44,081 nt of DNA, from assembly GCA_036397875.1 (NCBI GenBank), contig DASWIC010000062.1, positions 1 to 44,081 of the forward strand, written 5' to 3'. This document shows positions 1 through 8,429 of this stretch, piece after piece. Below the pieces are notes generated by a model. It worked only from the letters and a program-made list of their open reading frames with translations. It had not been told where the DNA came from and searched no databases. The DNA comes from SG8-41 sp036397875 (GTDB taxonomy: Bacteria > Pseudomonadota > Gammaproteobacteria > Burkholderiales > SG8-41). Position numbers and translations under genes: made by a program. How positions within the stretch are numbered: position 1 is the first letter of the stretch; each line of letters begins with the position of its first letter.

Positions 1-1
1 T

Positions 2-586
2 TTCAGCGGGCTGGTTTTCATGGGCGGCCCGATGAGCGTCAACGACGATTTGCCCTGGATTGCGCCGGTCTTGAGGCTGATCCGCGACGCGGCCGGCCGG
101 GAAATTCCGGTGCTCGGCCACTGCCTCGGCGGGCAGCTCATGGCGAAAGCGCTGGGCGGCGAGGTGATCCGCAACCCGGTGAAGGAGATCGGCTGGGGCA
201 GGGTGGATGTCGCGCCGAACGAGGCGGCCGCAGAGTGGCTCGGGAAGGGGCTCTCGTCGTTCGACGCGTTTCACTGGCATGGGGAGACGTTCTCGGTTCC
301 GCCGGGCGCGACCTGCATCCTGTCGAGCCGGTATTGCCCGAGCCAGGCGTTCGTGCTCGGCCCGCATCTCGGCATGCAGTGCCACGTCGAGATGACGCCC
401 GAGCTGGTGCGCGCGTGGTGCCAGGACTGGGGGAAGGAAGTGGAGTCGCTCGCCCGGCGCACCGCCTCGGTGCAGACTCCGGCCCAGATGACGCAATCGC
501 TCGAGGAGAAGACCCGGGCCCTCAACGCAATCGCGGACCGGCTCTACGGCCGCTGGGCCGCCGGCCTCAATCGCGGAAATTCTTGA
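2..586 (+). CDS. Class I glutamine amidotransferase, 5'-truncated
   Basis: The reading frame is open to the left edge (first full codon at base 2), so the true start lies outside the window; 194 residues are visible. The GMP-synthase-like class I GATase fold is supported by the oxyanion segment GLVFMGGPMSVND, the nucleophile elbow VLGHCLGGQ (catalytic Cys) and the His/Glu pair in QCHVEMTPE. These enzymes release ammonia from glutamine, or in related stand-alone proteins hydrolyse other gamma-glutamyl amides. No synthase domain follows, so this is a free-standing GATase of unknown substrate. Its last 20 bases overlap convergently with yajQ. Family assignment is firm; substrate is not. Confidence 0.85.
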   Translation, partial: FSGLVFMGGPMSVNDDLPWIAPVLRLIRDAAGREIPVLGHCLGGQLMAKALGGEVIRNPVKEIGWGRVDVAPNEAAAEWLGKGLSSFDAFHWHGETFSVPPGATCILSSRYCPSQAFVLGPHLGMQCHVEMTPELVRAWCQDWGKEVESLARRTASVQTPAQMTQSLEEKTRALNAIADRLYGRWAAGLNRGNS

Positions 587-1058
587 ACTGCAGCGGCACG
601 TCGGTCACGGTCTTCCGCACCAGCGCGATCGCTTCCTGCAGGGCGTCCTTCTTGGCCCCCGTCACGCGCATCGCGTCGCCCTGGATACTGGCCTGGACCT
701 TCAGCTTGCTTTCCTTGATGACCCTGGCGAGGCCCTTCGCGCGATCCTGCTCGATGCCCTCGCGGACCTTGATCGTCTCCTTGATCTTGTTCCCGCTCAC
801 CGGCTCGACCTTGCCTGGCTCGAGGGCGCGGATGTCCACGCCGCGCTTGGCGAGCTTCTGGGTCAGCACGTCGCGCACCTGCCGCAGCTTGAACTCGTCG
901 TCCGCGTAGACGACGAGCGATTTTTCCTTCTCGTTCACCTCGACGCGCGCGTCGGAGCCCTTGAAATCGAAGCGGTTGGTGATCTCCTTGTTGCACTGCT
1001 CGACCGCGTTGCGGATTTCGACGTGATTGACCTCGGACACGATGTCGAACGACGGCAT
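567..1058 (-). CDS. yajQ: YajQ family nucleotide-binding protein
   Basis: 163 residues, the usual length for the YajQ/UPF0234 family. It starts MPSFDIVSEV and carries the conserved stretch NRFDFKGSDA and the C-terminal LQFKNFRD. Family members are small cytoplasmic two-domain (RRM-like) proteins that bind nucleotides or tRNA, and some bind cyclic di-GMP and act with transcription factors. The start is supported by a GGGGGAG ribosome-binding site about 7 bases upstream. It lies 48 bases downstream of argG on the same strand and could be the last gene of the arg transcript. Whether this one binds c-di-GMP cannot be read from sequence, though that would be of interest beside three pilus-tip operons. 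Confidence 0.93.
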   Translation of the reverse strand: MPSFDIVSEVNHVEIRNAVEQCNKEITNRFDFKGSDARVEVNEKEKSLVVYADDEFKLRQVRDVLTQKLAKRGVDIRALEPGKVEPVSGNKIKETIKVREGIEQDRAKGLARVIKESKLKVQASIQGDAMRVTGAKKDALQEAIALVRKTVTDVPLQFKNFRD

Positions 1059-1106
1059 GATTTCTCCCCCTGTAACGCCGCCGCAATCTTACCGCATTAG
1101 AGGCGG

Positions 1107-2327
1107 CTATTTTCCGCGTCTGATCTTCGCGGCGATGCGCAGGCGCAGCGCGTTCAGGCGTATGAAGCCCTCGGCGTCGGCCTGGTTGTAGGCGCCGCGG
1201 TCGTCTTCGAACGTGGAGATCGACGGGTCGAACAGGGAATCGCGCGGCGACGCCCGGCCCGTCACCATCACCGTGCCCTTGTAGAGCTTCACCCTTACCG
1301 TGCCGTTGACGTGGCGCTGCGTGTGGTCGATCAGCGCCTGCAGTGCGCGCCGCTCCGGGCTGAACCAGTAGCCGTTGTAGATCAACCGCGCATAGCGCGG
1401 CATCAGGTCGTCCTTCAACGCCAGGACCTCGCGGTCGAGCGTGATGGATTCGATGGCGCGGTGCGCCTTCAGCATGATGGCGCCGCCCGGCGTCTCGTAG
1501 CAGCCGCGCGACTTCATGCCGACGTAGCGGTTTTCCACGATGTCGAGCCGGCCCACGCCGTGCCTGCCGCCCAGGGCGTTGAGCGTGGCGAGCACTCTTG
1601 CGGGCGAGAGCTTGCGGCCGTTCACCGCCACGATGTCGCCGCGCCGGTAGGCGAGCTCGACCGTCTGCGGCCTGCGGGGCGCCCTCTCGGGTGAGACCGT
1701 CATCCGCCACATCGACGCCTCCGGCTCGTAGCCCGGGTCCTCCAGGACACCGCCCTCGTACGAGATGTGCAGCAGGTTGGCGTCCATCGAGTACGGGGCC
1801 GCGCCCTTCTTCCTGCCGCCATCGATCGGGATGCCATGGTCCCTCGCGTACTCCAGGAGCTTCTCGCGCGAGGTGAGGTCCCACTCCCGCCACGGCGCGA
1901 TCACGCGGATCCCGGGGTCGAGGGCGTAATAGCCGAGCTCGAAGCGCACCTGGTCGTTACCCTTGCCGGTAGCGCCGTGCGCGACAGCGTCCGCGCCGAC
2001 CTGGTGCGCGATCTCGATCTGGCGCTTGGCGATCAGCGGCCGCGCGATCGAGGTGCCGAGGAGGTACTCGCCCTCGTAGACCGCGTTGGCGCGGAACATC
2101 GGGAACACGAAATCGCGCACGAACTCCTCGCGCAGGTCCTCGACGAACATCCGCCGGACGCCGAGCTGCCTGGCTTTGCGCCGGGCCGGCGCGAGCTCCC
2201 CGCCCTGGCCGATGTCGGCGGTGAACGTGACGACCTCGCAGCGATACGTGTCCTGCAGCCATTTCAGGATGACCGAGGTATCGAGGCCGCCGGAGTACGC
2301 GAGCACCACTTTCTTCACGTCGACCAT
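1107..2327 (-). CDS. argG: Argininosuccinate synthase
   Basis: 406 residues, full family length. The enzyme joins citrulline and aspartate using ATP to give argininosuccinate, the penultimate step of arginine synthesis, in the cytoplasm. The N-terminal ATP pyrophosphatase loop AYSGGLDTS (residues 10-18) is intact, followed by TFTADIGQG and the citrulline/aspartate-binding region around GATGKGNDQVRFELGYYAL. The ATG at 2327 lies inside the end of argF (13-base overlap), which suggests translational coupling in an argD-argF-argG unit. Nothing is unusual in the sequence. Confidence 0.97.
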   Translation of the reverse strand: MVDVKKVVLAYSGGLDTSVILKWLQDTYRCEVVTFTADIGQGGELAPARRKARQLGVRRMFVEDLREEFVRDFVFPMFRANAVYEGEYLLGTSIARPLIAKRQIEIAHQVGADAVAHGATGKGNDQVRFELGYYALDPGIRVIAPWREWDLTSREKLLEYARDHGIPIDGGRKKGAAPYSMDANLLHISYEGGVLEDPGYEPEASMWRMTVSPERAPRRPQTVELAYRRGDIVAVNGRKLSPARVLATLNALGGRHGVGRLDIVENRYVGMKSRGCYETPGGAIMLKAHRAIESITLDREVLALKDDLMPRYARLIYNGYWFSPERRALQALIDHTQRHVNGTVRVKLYKGTVMVTGRASPRDSLFDPSISTFEDDRGAYNQADAEGFIRLNALRLRIAAKIRRGK

Positions 2328-3256
2328 AGATCACCCTGGGTCTTGATCCGGCCGAGCAGCAGATACTCCATCAGCGCCTTCTGGGTGTGCAGCCGGTTCT
2401 CCGCTTCATCCCACACCACGCTCTGCGGGCCGTCGATCACGGCGGCGGCCACTTCCTCCCCGCGGTGCGCCGGCAGGCAGTGCATGAAAAGCGCATCCTT
2501 GCGCGCCGCCTTCATCATTTCCCGGTCCACCCGCCACGCCGCAAAATCGCGCTTGCGCCGGGCGCTCTCGGCCTCGCTGCCCATGCTGGTCCACACGTCG
2601 GTGGTGATCAGGTCCGCGCCCCTGGCCGCCTGCATCGGATCCTGGATTTCCTCGTAGTGGCTGGTGCCGTGCAGGCCCGCGCGCCCGGGCTCCACTTTGT
2701 AGCCGGGCGGCGTGGAGACCCGCACGTTGAAGTCGAACACCTCCGCCGCCTGCAGCCACGTGTTGCAGACGTTGTTCGAATCTCCGATCCAGGCCACGGA
2801 CTTGCCGCGGATCGAGCCGCGGTGCTCGAGGTAGGTGTAGATGTCGCCCAGGATCTGGCACGGGTGGTGCTCATTGGTCAGGCCGTTCACCACCGGCACC
2901 CGCGAGTGCTCGGCGAAGCGCTCGATCAACGCCTGCTCGAACGTGCGGATCATGACGATGTCGACCATCCGGGTGATGACGCGCGCCACGTCCTCGATCG
3001 GCTCCCCGCGGCCCATCTGGGTGTCCTGCGTCATGAGGGTGATCACCGAGCCGCCGAGCTGGTGCATGCCGGCCTCGAACGATACCCGGGTGCGCGTCGA
3101 TTGCTTCTCGAACACCATGGCGAGGGTGCGGTCGCGCAGCGGCTGGTAGGGCACGTAGCGCTTGAACATGTCCTTGATCCAGCGCGTGCGCTCGAACAGG
3201 TACTCGTACTCCTCGCGGGCGAAGTCCCTGAATTGAAGAAAATGCCTGACGGCCAC
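2315..3256 (-). CDS. argF: Ornithine carbamoyltransferase
   Basis: 313 residues from the preferred start. It transfers the carbamoyl group to ornithine to make citrulline. The carbamoyl-phosphate site STRTRVSF and the ornithine-binding signature HCLPAHRGEEV are both present. The open frame extends to a TTG at 3262, but a GTG at 3256 gives the family-like N-terminus MAVRHFLQF and sits 8 bases after a GGAG ribosome-binding site, so GTG is chosen. It lies 27 bases after argD and its 3' end overlaps argG by 13 bases, consistent with one arginine operon transcribed leftward. Confidence 0.96.
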   Translation of the reverse strand: MAVRHFLQFRDFAREEYEYLFERTRWIKDMFKRYVPYQPLRDRTLAMVFEKQSTRTRVSFEAGMHQLGGSVITLMTQDTQMGRGEPIEDVARVITRMVDIVMIRTFEQALIERFAEHSRVPVVNGLTNEHHPCQILGDIYTYLEHRGSIRGKSVAWIGDSNNVCNTWLQAAEVFDFNVRVSTPPGYKVEPGRAGLHGTSHYEEIQDPMQAARGADLITTDVWTSMGSEAESARRKRDFAAWRVDREMMKAARKDALFMHCLPAHRGEEVAAAVIDGPQSVVWDEAENRLHTQKALMEYLLLGRIKTQGDLWST

Positions 3257-3283
3257 GGGCAATGCTCCGGATGCGCCGCGCGC

Positions 3284-4489
3284 TCAGGCCGGCTGTGCGG
3301 CAGGCTGCGACGCGCTTTGCCGGTCGAGGAACGCCGTGATGAGTGGCACGAGGGTGGCCAGCAGCAGCTCGGCCTCCTCGCGCTTGAAGGTGAGCGGGGG
3401 CAGCAGCCGGATCACGTCGTCCACGGTCACGTTGATGAGCACGCCGCGCTCGAGCGCCTGCTGCACCAGCTCGCCGCACGGGTGCCCGAGCTCGATGCCG
3501 ATCATGAGGCCCTTGCCGCGGATCTCCTTGACGCCCTTCAGCCCGCCGATCTTCCTCGCGAGCTCGCTCCGGATCCAGTCGCCGACCGTGACGGCATTCT
3601 CCATCAGGCGCTCGTTCTCGATGATGTCGAGGGTGGCGAGCGCCGCGGCGCAGGCGAGCGGGTTGCCGCCGAAGGTCGAGCCGTGGTTGCCGGGCTTGAA
3701 CAATTCCGCGGCAGGTCCGGCCGCGAGGCAGGCGCCGATCGGGAATCCGTTGCCCAGCCCCTTGGCGAGCGGCATGACGTCCGGCCTCACGCCGGAATGC
3801 TGGAACGCGAACCATTTCCCGGTGCGCCCCATGCCGCTCTGGACCTCATCGAGCATGAGCAGCCATCCGTGCGCATCGCAGATCTCGCGCAGGCCGCCGA
3901 GATAATCGTCATGGCAGACGTTGACGCCCCCCTCGCCCTGCAGGAGCTCCACCAAAATCGCCACCACGTTGCGGTTCGCTTCGCCCACGCGTCTCATCGC
4001 CTCGAGGTCGTCGAACGGCAAGCGCACGAAGCCGGCGACCAGCGGCTCGAACCCCGCCTGGACTTTCCGGCTGCCGGTGGCGGAGAGCGTTGCGAGGGTA
4101 CGGCCGTGGAAGGCCTGCTCGAGCACCACGATGGCCGGGGTCTCGACGTTCTTCTTGTGGCCGTACAGCCGCGCGAGCTTGATCGCCGCCTCGTTCGCCT
4201 CGCAGCCGGAATTGCAGAAGAACACGTTGTCCATGCCTGAAATGGCGGCGAGCCGGTCGGCCAGCTTCTCCTGCAGCGTGATCTGATAGAGATTGGAGGT
4301 GTGCACGAGCTTCCCTAGCTGCTCGCGCAGGGCGGTCACGTACCGCGGGTGGCTGTGCCCGAGCCCGCACACCGCGACGCCGGCCACGGCATCGAGATAA
4401 CGCTTGCCGTTCGTGTCCCACAGCCACGAGCCCGCGCCGCGCTCGAAAGCGACGGGCAGCCTGGCATAGGTATCCATCACGTGTGACAT
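3284..4489 (-). CDS. argD: Acetylornithine/succinyldiaminopimelate aminotransferase
   Basis: A PLP-dependent class III aminotransferase that converts N-acetylglutamate semialdehyde to N-acetylornithine; homologues also act in lysine synthesis. The PLP lysine lies in PLAKGLGNGFPIGA, and LMLDEVQSGMGRTGK carries the Asp that contacts the cofactor. The frame extends upstream to 4510, but the family-typical start MSHVMDTYARLPV begins at the ATG at 4489 (401 residues). There is no strong ribosome-binding site. The start codon lies only about 14 bases downstream of the rpsT terminator, so argD needs a promoter within or across that hairpin, or relies on read-through. Confidence 0.95.
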   Translation of the reverse strand: MSHVMDTYARLPVAFERGAGSWLWDTNGKRYLDAVAGVAVCGLGHSHPRYVTALREQLGKLVHTSNLYQITLQEKLADRLAAISGMDNVFFCNSGCEANEAAIKLARLYGHKKNVETPAIVVLEQAFHGRTLATLSATGSRKVQAGFEPLVAGFVRLPFDDLEAMRRVGEANRNVVAILVELLQGEGGVNVCHDDYLGGLREICDAHGWLLMLDEVQSGMGRTGKWFAFQHSGVRPDVMPLAKGLGNGFPIGACLAAGPAAELFKPGNHGSTFGGNPLACAAALATLDIIENERLMENAVTVGDWIRSELARKIGGLKGVKEIRGKGLMIGIELGHPCGELVQQALERGVLINVTVDDVIRLLPPLTFKREEAELLLATLVPLITAFLDRQSASQPAAQPA

Positions 4490-4502
4490 GAGTCGATAGC
4501 CA

Positions 4503-4534
4503 CAAAACACGCACGGCGGCCGGAGCCGCCGTGC
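4503..4534 (-). terminator. Rho-independent terminator of rpsT, immediately upstream of argD
   Basis: A perfect 10-bp stem (4511-4520 with 4525-4534) has a 4-base loop and is followed on the minus strand by GTG and a run of four T. It lies 70 bases after the rpsT stop, in the right orientation to end its transcript, and ends about 14 bases before the argD start codon. Confidence 0.75.
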
Positions 4535-4606
4535 GGGACGTCAATATTGTGACCCCATCAACCCATTGTGCGCAAGAAAGATGTCGGACCCGTAAGCGAC
4601 CCGTAC

Positions 4607-4870
4607 CTAGGCCATGGCCTTGATGCGCGCCGCGAGCCGGCTCTTGTGGCGCGCCGCCGCGTTCTTGTGGATGATGTTCTTGTCGGCGATCGAGTCGATC
4701 ACCGCCGTCTCGCGCTGAAACACCGTACCGGCGCCCTGCTTGTCGCCCGCCGCGATCGCCTTCCGGATATTGCGGATCGCGCTGCGCAGTTCGGAGCGCA
4801 GGGCGGCGTTGTGCTGGCGGCGCTTTTCGCCCTGCCGCGCGCGCTTTCTGGCTGATGCGATGTTGGCCAT
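4607..4870 (-). CDS. rpsT: 30S ribosomal protein S20
   Basis: 87 residues, typical S20 length. It begins MANIASARKRARQGEKRR and is rich in Lys, Arg and Ala throughout, with the conserved KNIIHKNAAARHKSRLA segment near the C-terminus. It binds 16S rRNA at the bottom of the small subunit and helps assembly. The gene is monocistronic: it has its own sigma70-type promoter (4898-4926) and a downstream terminator (4503-4534), and is divergent from murJ, an arrangement common in Betaproteobacteria. Confidence 0.97.
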   Translation of the reverse strand: MANIASARKRARQGEKRRQHNAALRSELRSAIRNIRKAIAAGDKQGAGTVFQRETAVIDSIADKNIIHKNAAARHKSRLAARIKAMA

Positions 4871-4897
4871 GGTGTCCCGATCCCGTAACGGGGCGCT

Positions 4898-4926
4898 ATG
4901 ATACGGATAATGAAGGGATTTAGCAA
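4898..4926 (-). promoter_or_regulatory. Sigma70-type promoter of rpsT
   Basis: On the minus strand TTGCTA (-35, 4921-4926) and TATCAT (-10, 4898-4903) are separated by 17 bases, upstream of the rpsT ATG at 4870. The interval also has to hold signals for the divergent murJ gene; a GATAAT at 4906-4911 on the plus strand is a possible but weak -10. Confidence 0.7.
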
Positions 4927-4941
4927 CATGCGGATTCCCCG

Positions 4942-6480
4942 ATGAGCCTGTTGAAGGCGCTCGCGACGGTGAGCGGCATGACGCTCCTTTCGCGTATTCT
5001 CGGGTTCGTCCGCGATCTCGTCATTGCGCGGGTCTTTGGTGCCGGCCTCGCGACCGACGCCTTCTTCGTCGCGTTCAAGCTGCCCAACCTGCTCCGCCGG
5101 CTGTTCGCGGAGGGGGCGTTTTCCCAGGCTTTCGTTCCCATTCTCGCCGAGTACCGGAACCGGCGCGGCGCGGAGGACACCCGCGTGCTGGTGGACCACG
5201 TTTCCGGGGCGCTCGCGACCGTGCTCTTCATCGTGACGGTAATCGGCGTCGCCGCCGCGCCGCTCATCATTCTCGTGACCGCGCCGGGCTTCACGGAGAC
5301 GCCGGGCAAGTTCGACCTCACCGTGGACCTGTTGCGCGTCACGTTCCCCTACATTTTCTTCATCTCGCTCACCGCGCTCGCCGGCGGCATTCTCAACACC
5401 TACAGCCGCTTCGCGGTGCCCGCGGTCACGCCGACCCTTCTCAACCTGTCGTTCATCGGCTTTGCCCTGTGGGGCGCCCCTTATTTCGATCCGCCGGTCA
5501 AGGCGCTCGCCTGGGCGGTCTTCGCCGGCGGCGTCGCGCAGCTTGCCCTGCAGGTTCCGTTCCTCGCCCGCGTCGGGCTGCTGCCGCGTTTCAAGCTCAA
5601 CCTGAGGGACGATGCGCTCTGGCGCATCCTGCGGCAGATGGGGCCGGCGGTGTTCGGGGTCTCGATCGGCCAGGTGAGCCTGGTCATCAATGTGATCTTC
5701 GCGTCCTTTCTCGTCACGGGCAGTGTTTCCTGGCTCTACTATGCCGACCGCCTGATGGAATTTCCGATGGGATTGCTGGGCGCCGCGCTCGGCACGATCC
5801 TGCTGCCAAGCCTGGCCAGGCACCACGCCAACCGGTCGGCGCAGGCATATTCCGATCTGCTCGACTGGGGGCTGCGGTTGACGCTCCTCCTCGCGACGCC
5901 GGCGGCGTTCGCGCTCGCGCTGCTCGCCGTGCCGCTGGTCGCGACTCTGTTCCACTATGGCGCGTTCGGCGCGGAGGACGTCTATGCGACGCGGCGCGCG
6001 GTAATGGCCTACAGCGTGGGATTGGTCGGGCTCGTCATGGTGAAGGTGCTCGCGCCGGGCTTCTACGCGCGCCAGGACATCAAGACACCGGTGAAAATTG
6101 CGCTCGTGACGCTCGGGCTGACCCAGATCATGAACTTCGCGTTCATCCTGCCGTTCCGTCACGCCGGGCTGGCGTTGGCGATCGGCCTGGGTGCGTGCAT
6201 CAATGCATCGCTGCTGCTGCGGGGTCTGCGCCGCCGCGATATCTACACGCCGCAGCCGGGCTGGCCGGTGTTCCTGATCAAGCTCGCGCTCGCGGTCTAC
6301 GCCATGTCCATTGTGCTGTGGATTGCCGCGGCCAGCGACGCCGCTTGGCTCGCCATGGGCGCCGCCGCACGCGCCCTGAATCTGGCTTGGATTGTGCTGC
6401 TCGGCGTGGCGACTTACTTTGCGGCACTGTGGTTGCTCGGTTTCCGAATCGCGGATTTTTCGAAGCGCGCGGCGGAATGA
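4942..6480 (+). CDS. murJ: Lipid II flippase MurJ (MviN family)
   Basis: 512 residues, highly hydrophobic, consistent with the 14 membrane segments of MurJ (MOP exporter superfamily). The N-terminal family signature is clear: SRILGFVRDLVIARVFGAG, then ATDAFFVAFKLPN and FAEGAFSQAFVPI. MurJ flips lipid-linked peptidoglycan precursors across the inner membrane and is normally essential. The ATG at 4942 has no obvious ribosome-binding site but matches the family start MSLLKAL. It is divergent from rpsT with about 70 bases between. Confidence 0.96.
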   Translation: MSLLKALATVSGMTLLSRILGFVRDLVIARVFGAGLATDAFFVAFKLPNLLRRLFAEGAFSQAFVPILAEYRNRRGAEDTRVLVDHVSGALATVLFIVTVIGVAAAPLIILVTAPGFTETPGKFDLTVDLLRVTFPYIFFISLTALAGGILNTYSRFAVPAVTPTLLNLSFIGFALWGAPYFDPPVKALAWAVFAGGVAQLALQVPFLARVGLLPRFKLNLRDDALWRILRQMGPAVFGVSIGQVSLVINVIFASFLVTGSVSWLYYADRLMEFPMGLLGAALGTILLPSLARHHANRSAQAYSDLLDWGLRLTLLLATPAAFALALLAVPLVATLFHYGAFGAEDVYATRRAVMAYSVGLVGLVMVKVLAPGFYARQDIKTPVKIALVTLGLTQIMNFAFILPFRHAGLALAIGLGACINASLLLRGLRRRDIYTPQPGWPVFLIKLALAVYAMSIVLWIAAASDAAWLAMGAAARALNLAWIVLLGVATYFAALWLLGFRIADFSKRAAE

Positions 6481-6828
6481 CCATGAGCATTTTGCTGTTA
6501 TTGCGATTGGGGCGGCTTGTGTGCCAACCGGGTACGCGGTAGATTGTGCCCATGTTCATCGTCGAACGCTTGACCTCTCGAAGTTCTGTCGCGCTGTCGG
6601 TGAGTATCGGCTACGCTCGTGCCGGTGGAGGACGGCGAGCGGCGTCGCGTTCGCGCGGCCCGGATGACGGTGCCTTGAAGTCGCGTCCTGCCATCGTCTT
6701 TCCCCCCTCCGCAGTTCTCCTCCGAAATCGATCACCGCAGTCTACGGCCTGCGTAATGGAATGTCGGTATTCCGGTCTGCGTTTGCGGACCGGGGAGTGA
6801 CCTTCGTTGTGCCCTAAGGAGAGCCATC
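6481..6828. other. 348-base intergenic stretch, no gene recognised
   Basis: Between murJ and the transglutaminase-like gene. Short open frames exist on both strands, but none has a recognisable product or a convincing ribosome-binding site together with coding-like composition. The only clear signal is the AAGGAG at 6816-6821 that serves the downstream gene. Confidence 0.6.
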
Positions 6829-7923
6829 ATGGATAGACGCGTGTTCCTCAAGTCATCGATTGCGCTACCCGCCGCTGTTGCGGTTGCCGGCCTGCCCCGG
6901 ATTGCCGCGGCTTCCATGCCCGGCCCGTGGCGGGTATTCGAAGTGACGACGACCGCGGAGATTCTGAAACCTGCCGGCGTAACGCGGGTGTGGCTGCCCG
7001 TGCCGCTTACGGCGGACACGTCCTACCAGAAGAGCCTCGGCAACACCTGGAACGCGGAAGGCGGGAAGGTCGGCTATTCGCAGGACGGCAAGTACAGCAT
7101 GGGCATCGTTCATGCCGAGTTCAGGGAATCGGCGCGAAGCCCGAAGCTCGTTCTGGTCAGCCGCTTTGCGACCCGCGACCATCTCGTGGGCCTGTCGGCC
7201 CCGGGAGGCGGCGTCCAGGAAAATTCCGCGGTACTGAGGCTCAACCTGCAGCCCACCGAGCTCATCCCGACCGACGGCATCGTGCGCGATACCGCGCGCG
7301 AAATCACTAAGGGGGCGCGGACCGACATGGACAAGGCGCGCGCCATCTACGAGTGGGTGGTGGACAATACCTTTCGCGACCCGAAAGTCCGCGGCTGCGG
7401 CTGGGGCGACATCAAGGCAATGCTCGAGACACGCAACCTCGGCGGAAAATGCGGCGACCTGAATACCCTTTTCGTCGGGCTGGCGCGATCCGCCGGCGTC
7501 CCGGCGCGCGATGTGTACGGCGTGCGCGTCGCGCCTTCGGCGCTGGGCTACAAAAGCCTCGGCGCGGGCACGGAGGTCATCAGCAAGGCCCAGCATTGCC
7601 GCGCGGAGTTCTACGCGCAGGGACGCGGCTGGGTCCCGGTGGATCCCGCCGACGTGCGCAAGGTTGTGCTGGAAGAGCCGCCCGGCAAGCTGGCGATGAA
7701 CGACGCCAAGGTCGTGGCCGCGCGCAAGCGGCTGTTCGGGAGCTGGGAGATGAACTGGCTCGCGTACAGCTACGCGCACGACGTGGCGCTGCCGGGGTCC
7801 TCTGGCCCGAGAATCCCGTACTTCATGTATCCGAACGGCGAAACGTCGGAAGGACGGCTCGATCAGCTCGACCCGGACAGCTTCAAGTACACCCTCACGG
7901 CGCGCGAGCTCAAGATCGCGTGA
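6829..7923 (+). CDS. Exported transglutaminase-like domain protein
   Basis: 364 residues. The N-terminus MDRRVFLKSSIALPAA, followed by a hydrophobic stretch and Ala-Ala-Ala, looks like a twin-arginine (Tat) signal. The transglutaminase/protease-like core has its triad: Cys208 in GGKCGDLNTLF, His256 in AQHCRAEFY and Asp272 in VPVDPADV. Family members include cysteine peptidases and amidases, so the reaction is uncertain. The start is set by an AAGGAG site 7 bases upstream. The stop codon overlaps the start of a TlpA-like thioredoxin (GTGA), so the two are probably translated together and both act outside the cytoplasm. A Tat route would mean export in folded form. Confidence 0.85.
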   Translation: MDRRVFLKSSIALPAAVAVAGLPRIAAASMPGPWRVFEVTTTAEILKPAGVTRVWLPVPLTADTSYQKSLGNTWNAEGGKVGYSQDGKYSMGIVHAEFRESARSPKLVLVSRFATRDHLVGLSAPGGGVQENSAVLRLNLQPTELIPTDGIVRDTAREITKGARTDMDKARAIYEWVVDNTFRDPKVRGCGWGDIKAMLETRNLGGKCGDLNTLFVGLARSAGVPARDVYGVRVAPSALGYKSLGAGTEVISKAQHCRAEFYAQGRGWVPVDPADVRKVVLEEPPGKLAMNDAKVVAARKRLFGSWEMNWLAYSYAHDVALPGSSGPRIPYFMYPNGETSEGRLDQLDPDSFKYTLTARELKIA

Positions 7924-8429
7924 TTTCGTCGATCCTGCGGGTCGCGTTGCCGTGCTTACTGGCGGCGGCGCCGTCCAGCGCGGCGGATCTGAAACCGTGG
8001 CCAGGCGGCCCGGCGCCGGGGCTCGAGCTGCGCGCGCTCGACGGGAGCAGGCACCGTCTCGCCGATTACCGCGGCCAGGTCGTGCTGGTGAATTTCTGGG
8101 CGACGTGGTGCGCGCCGTGCCGCGAGGAGATGCCCTCGATGCAGCGGCTGAAGGAAAGACTGGCGGACAAGCCGTTCATCGTGCTCGCGGTCAATCTCGA
8201 CGAGCCCGAAACCCGCATCCGGAAGTTCCTGTCCCAGGTGGCGGTGGATTTCACGGTTCTGCTCGATCCCGGGAAAAAAGCAGCCAGCACGTGGCAGGCG
8301 CGCATCCTGCCGGCGAGTTTTGTCGTCGGGCCTGACGGCAGGGTCCGCTATAGCATGGTGGGGGAGCTCGACTGGAGCCACGAGCGGGTGGTCAGCCGCA
8401 TCTCCGCGCTCCTGCCCACAGGTCTATAG
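7920..8429 (+). CDS. TlpA-family periplasmic thioredoxin
   Basis: 169 residues from a GTG at 7920 that overlaps the preceding stop as GTGA. This start yields a plausible signal peptide ending near APSSAA before DLKPWPGG. The AhpC/TSA-Redoxin fold is shown by VLVNFWATWCAPCREE, with an active CxxC, then a cis-Pro region in LPASFVVGPDG. TlpA/ResA-type proteins reduce disulfides in exported proteins such as apocytochromes or cuproproteins. The upstream partner depends on a catalytic Cys, so this thioredoxin may keep it reduced; that is inference. The 3' end overlaps convergent cysB by 6 bases. Confidence 0.9.
   Translation: MISSILRVALPCLLAAAPSSAADLKPWPGGPAPGLELRALDGSRHRLADYRGQVVLVNFWATWCAPCREEMPSMQRLKERLADKPFIVLAVNLDEPETRIRKFLSQVAVDFTVLLDPGKKAASTWQARILPASFVVGPDGRVRYSMVGELDWSHERVVSRISALLPTGL

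Noticed and set aside
6546..6800. An 84-codon plus-strand frame between murJ and the transglutaminase-like gene
   Set aside because: No recognisable motif, no convincing ribosome-binding site, Arg/Ser-rich composition typical of random GC-rich frames.
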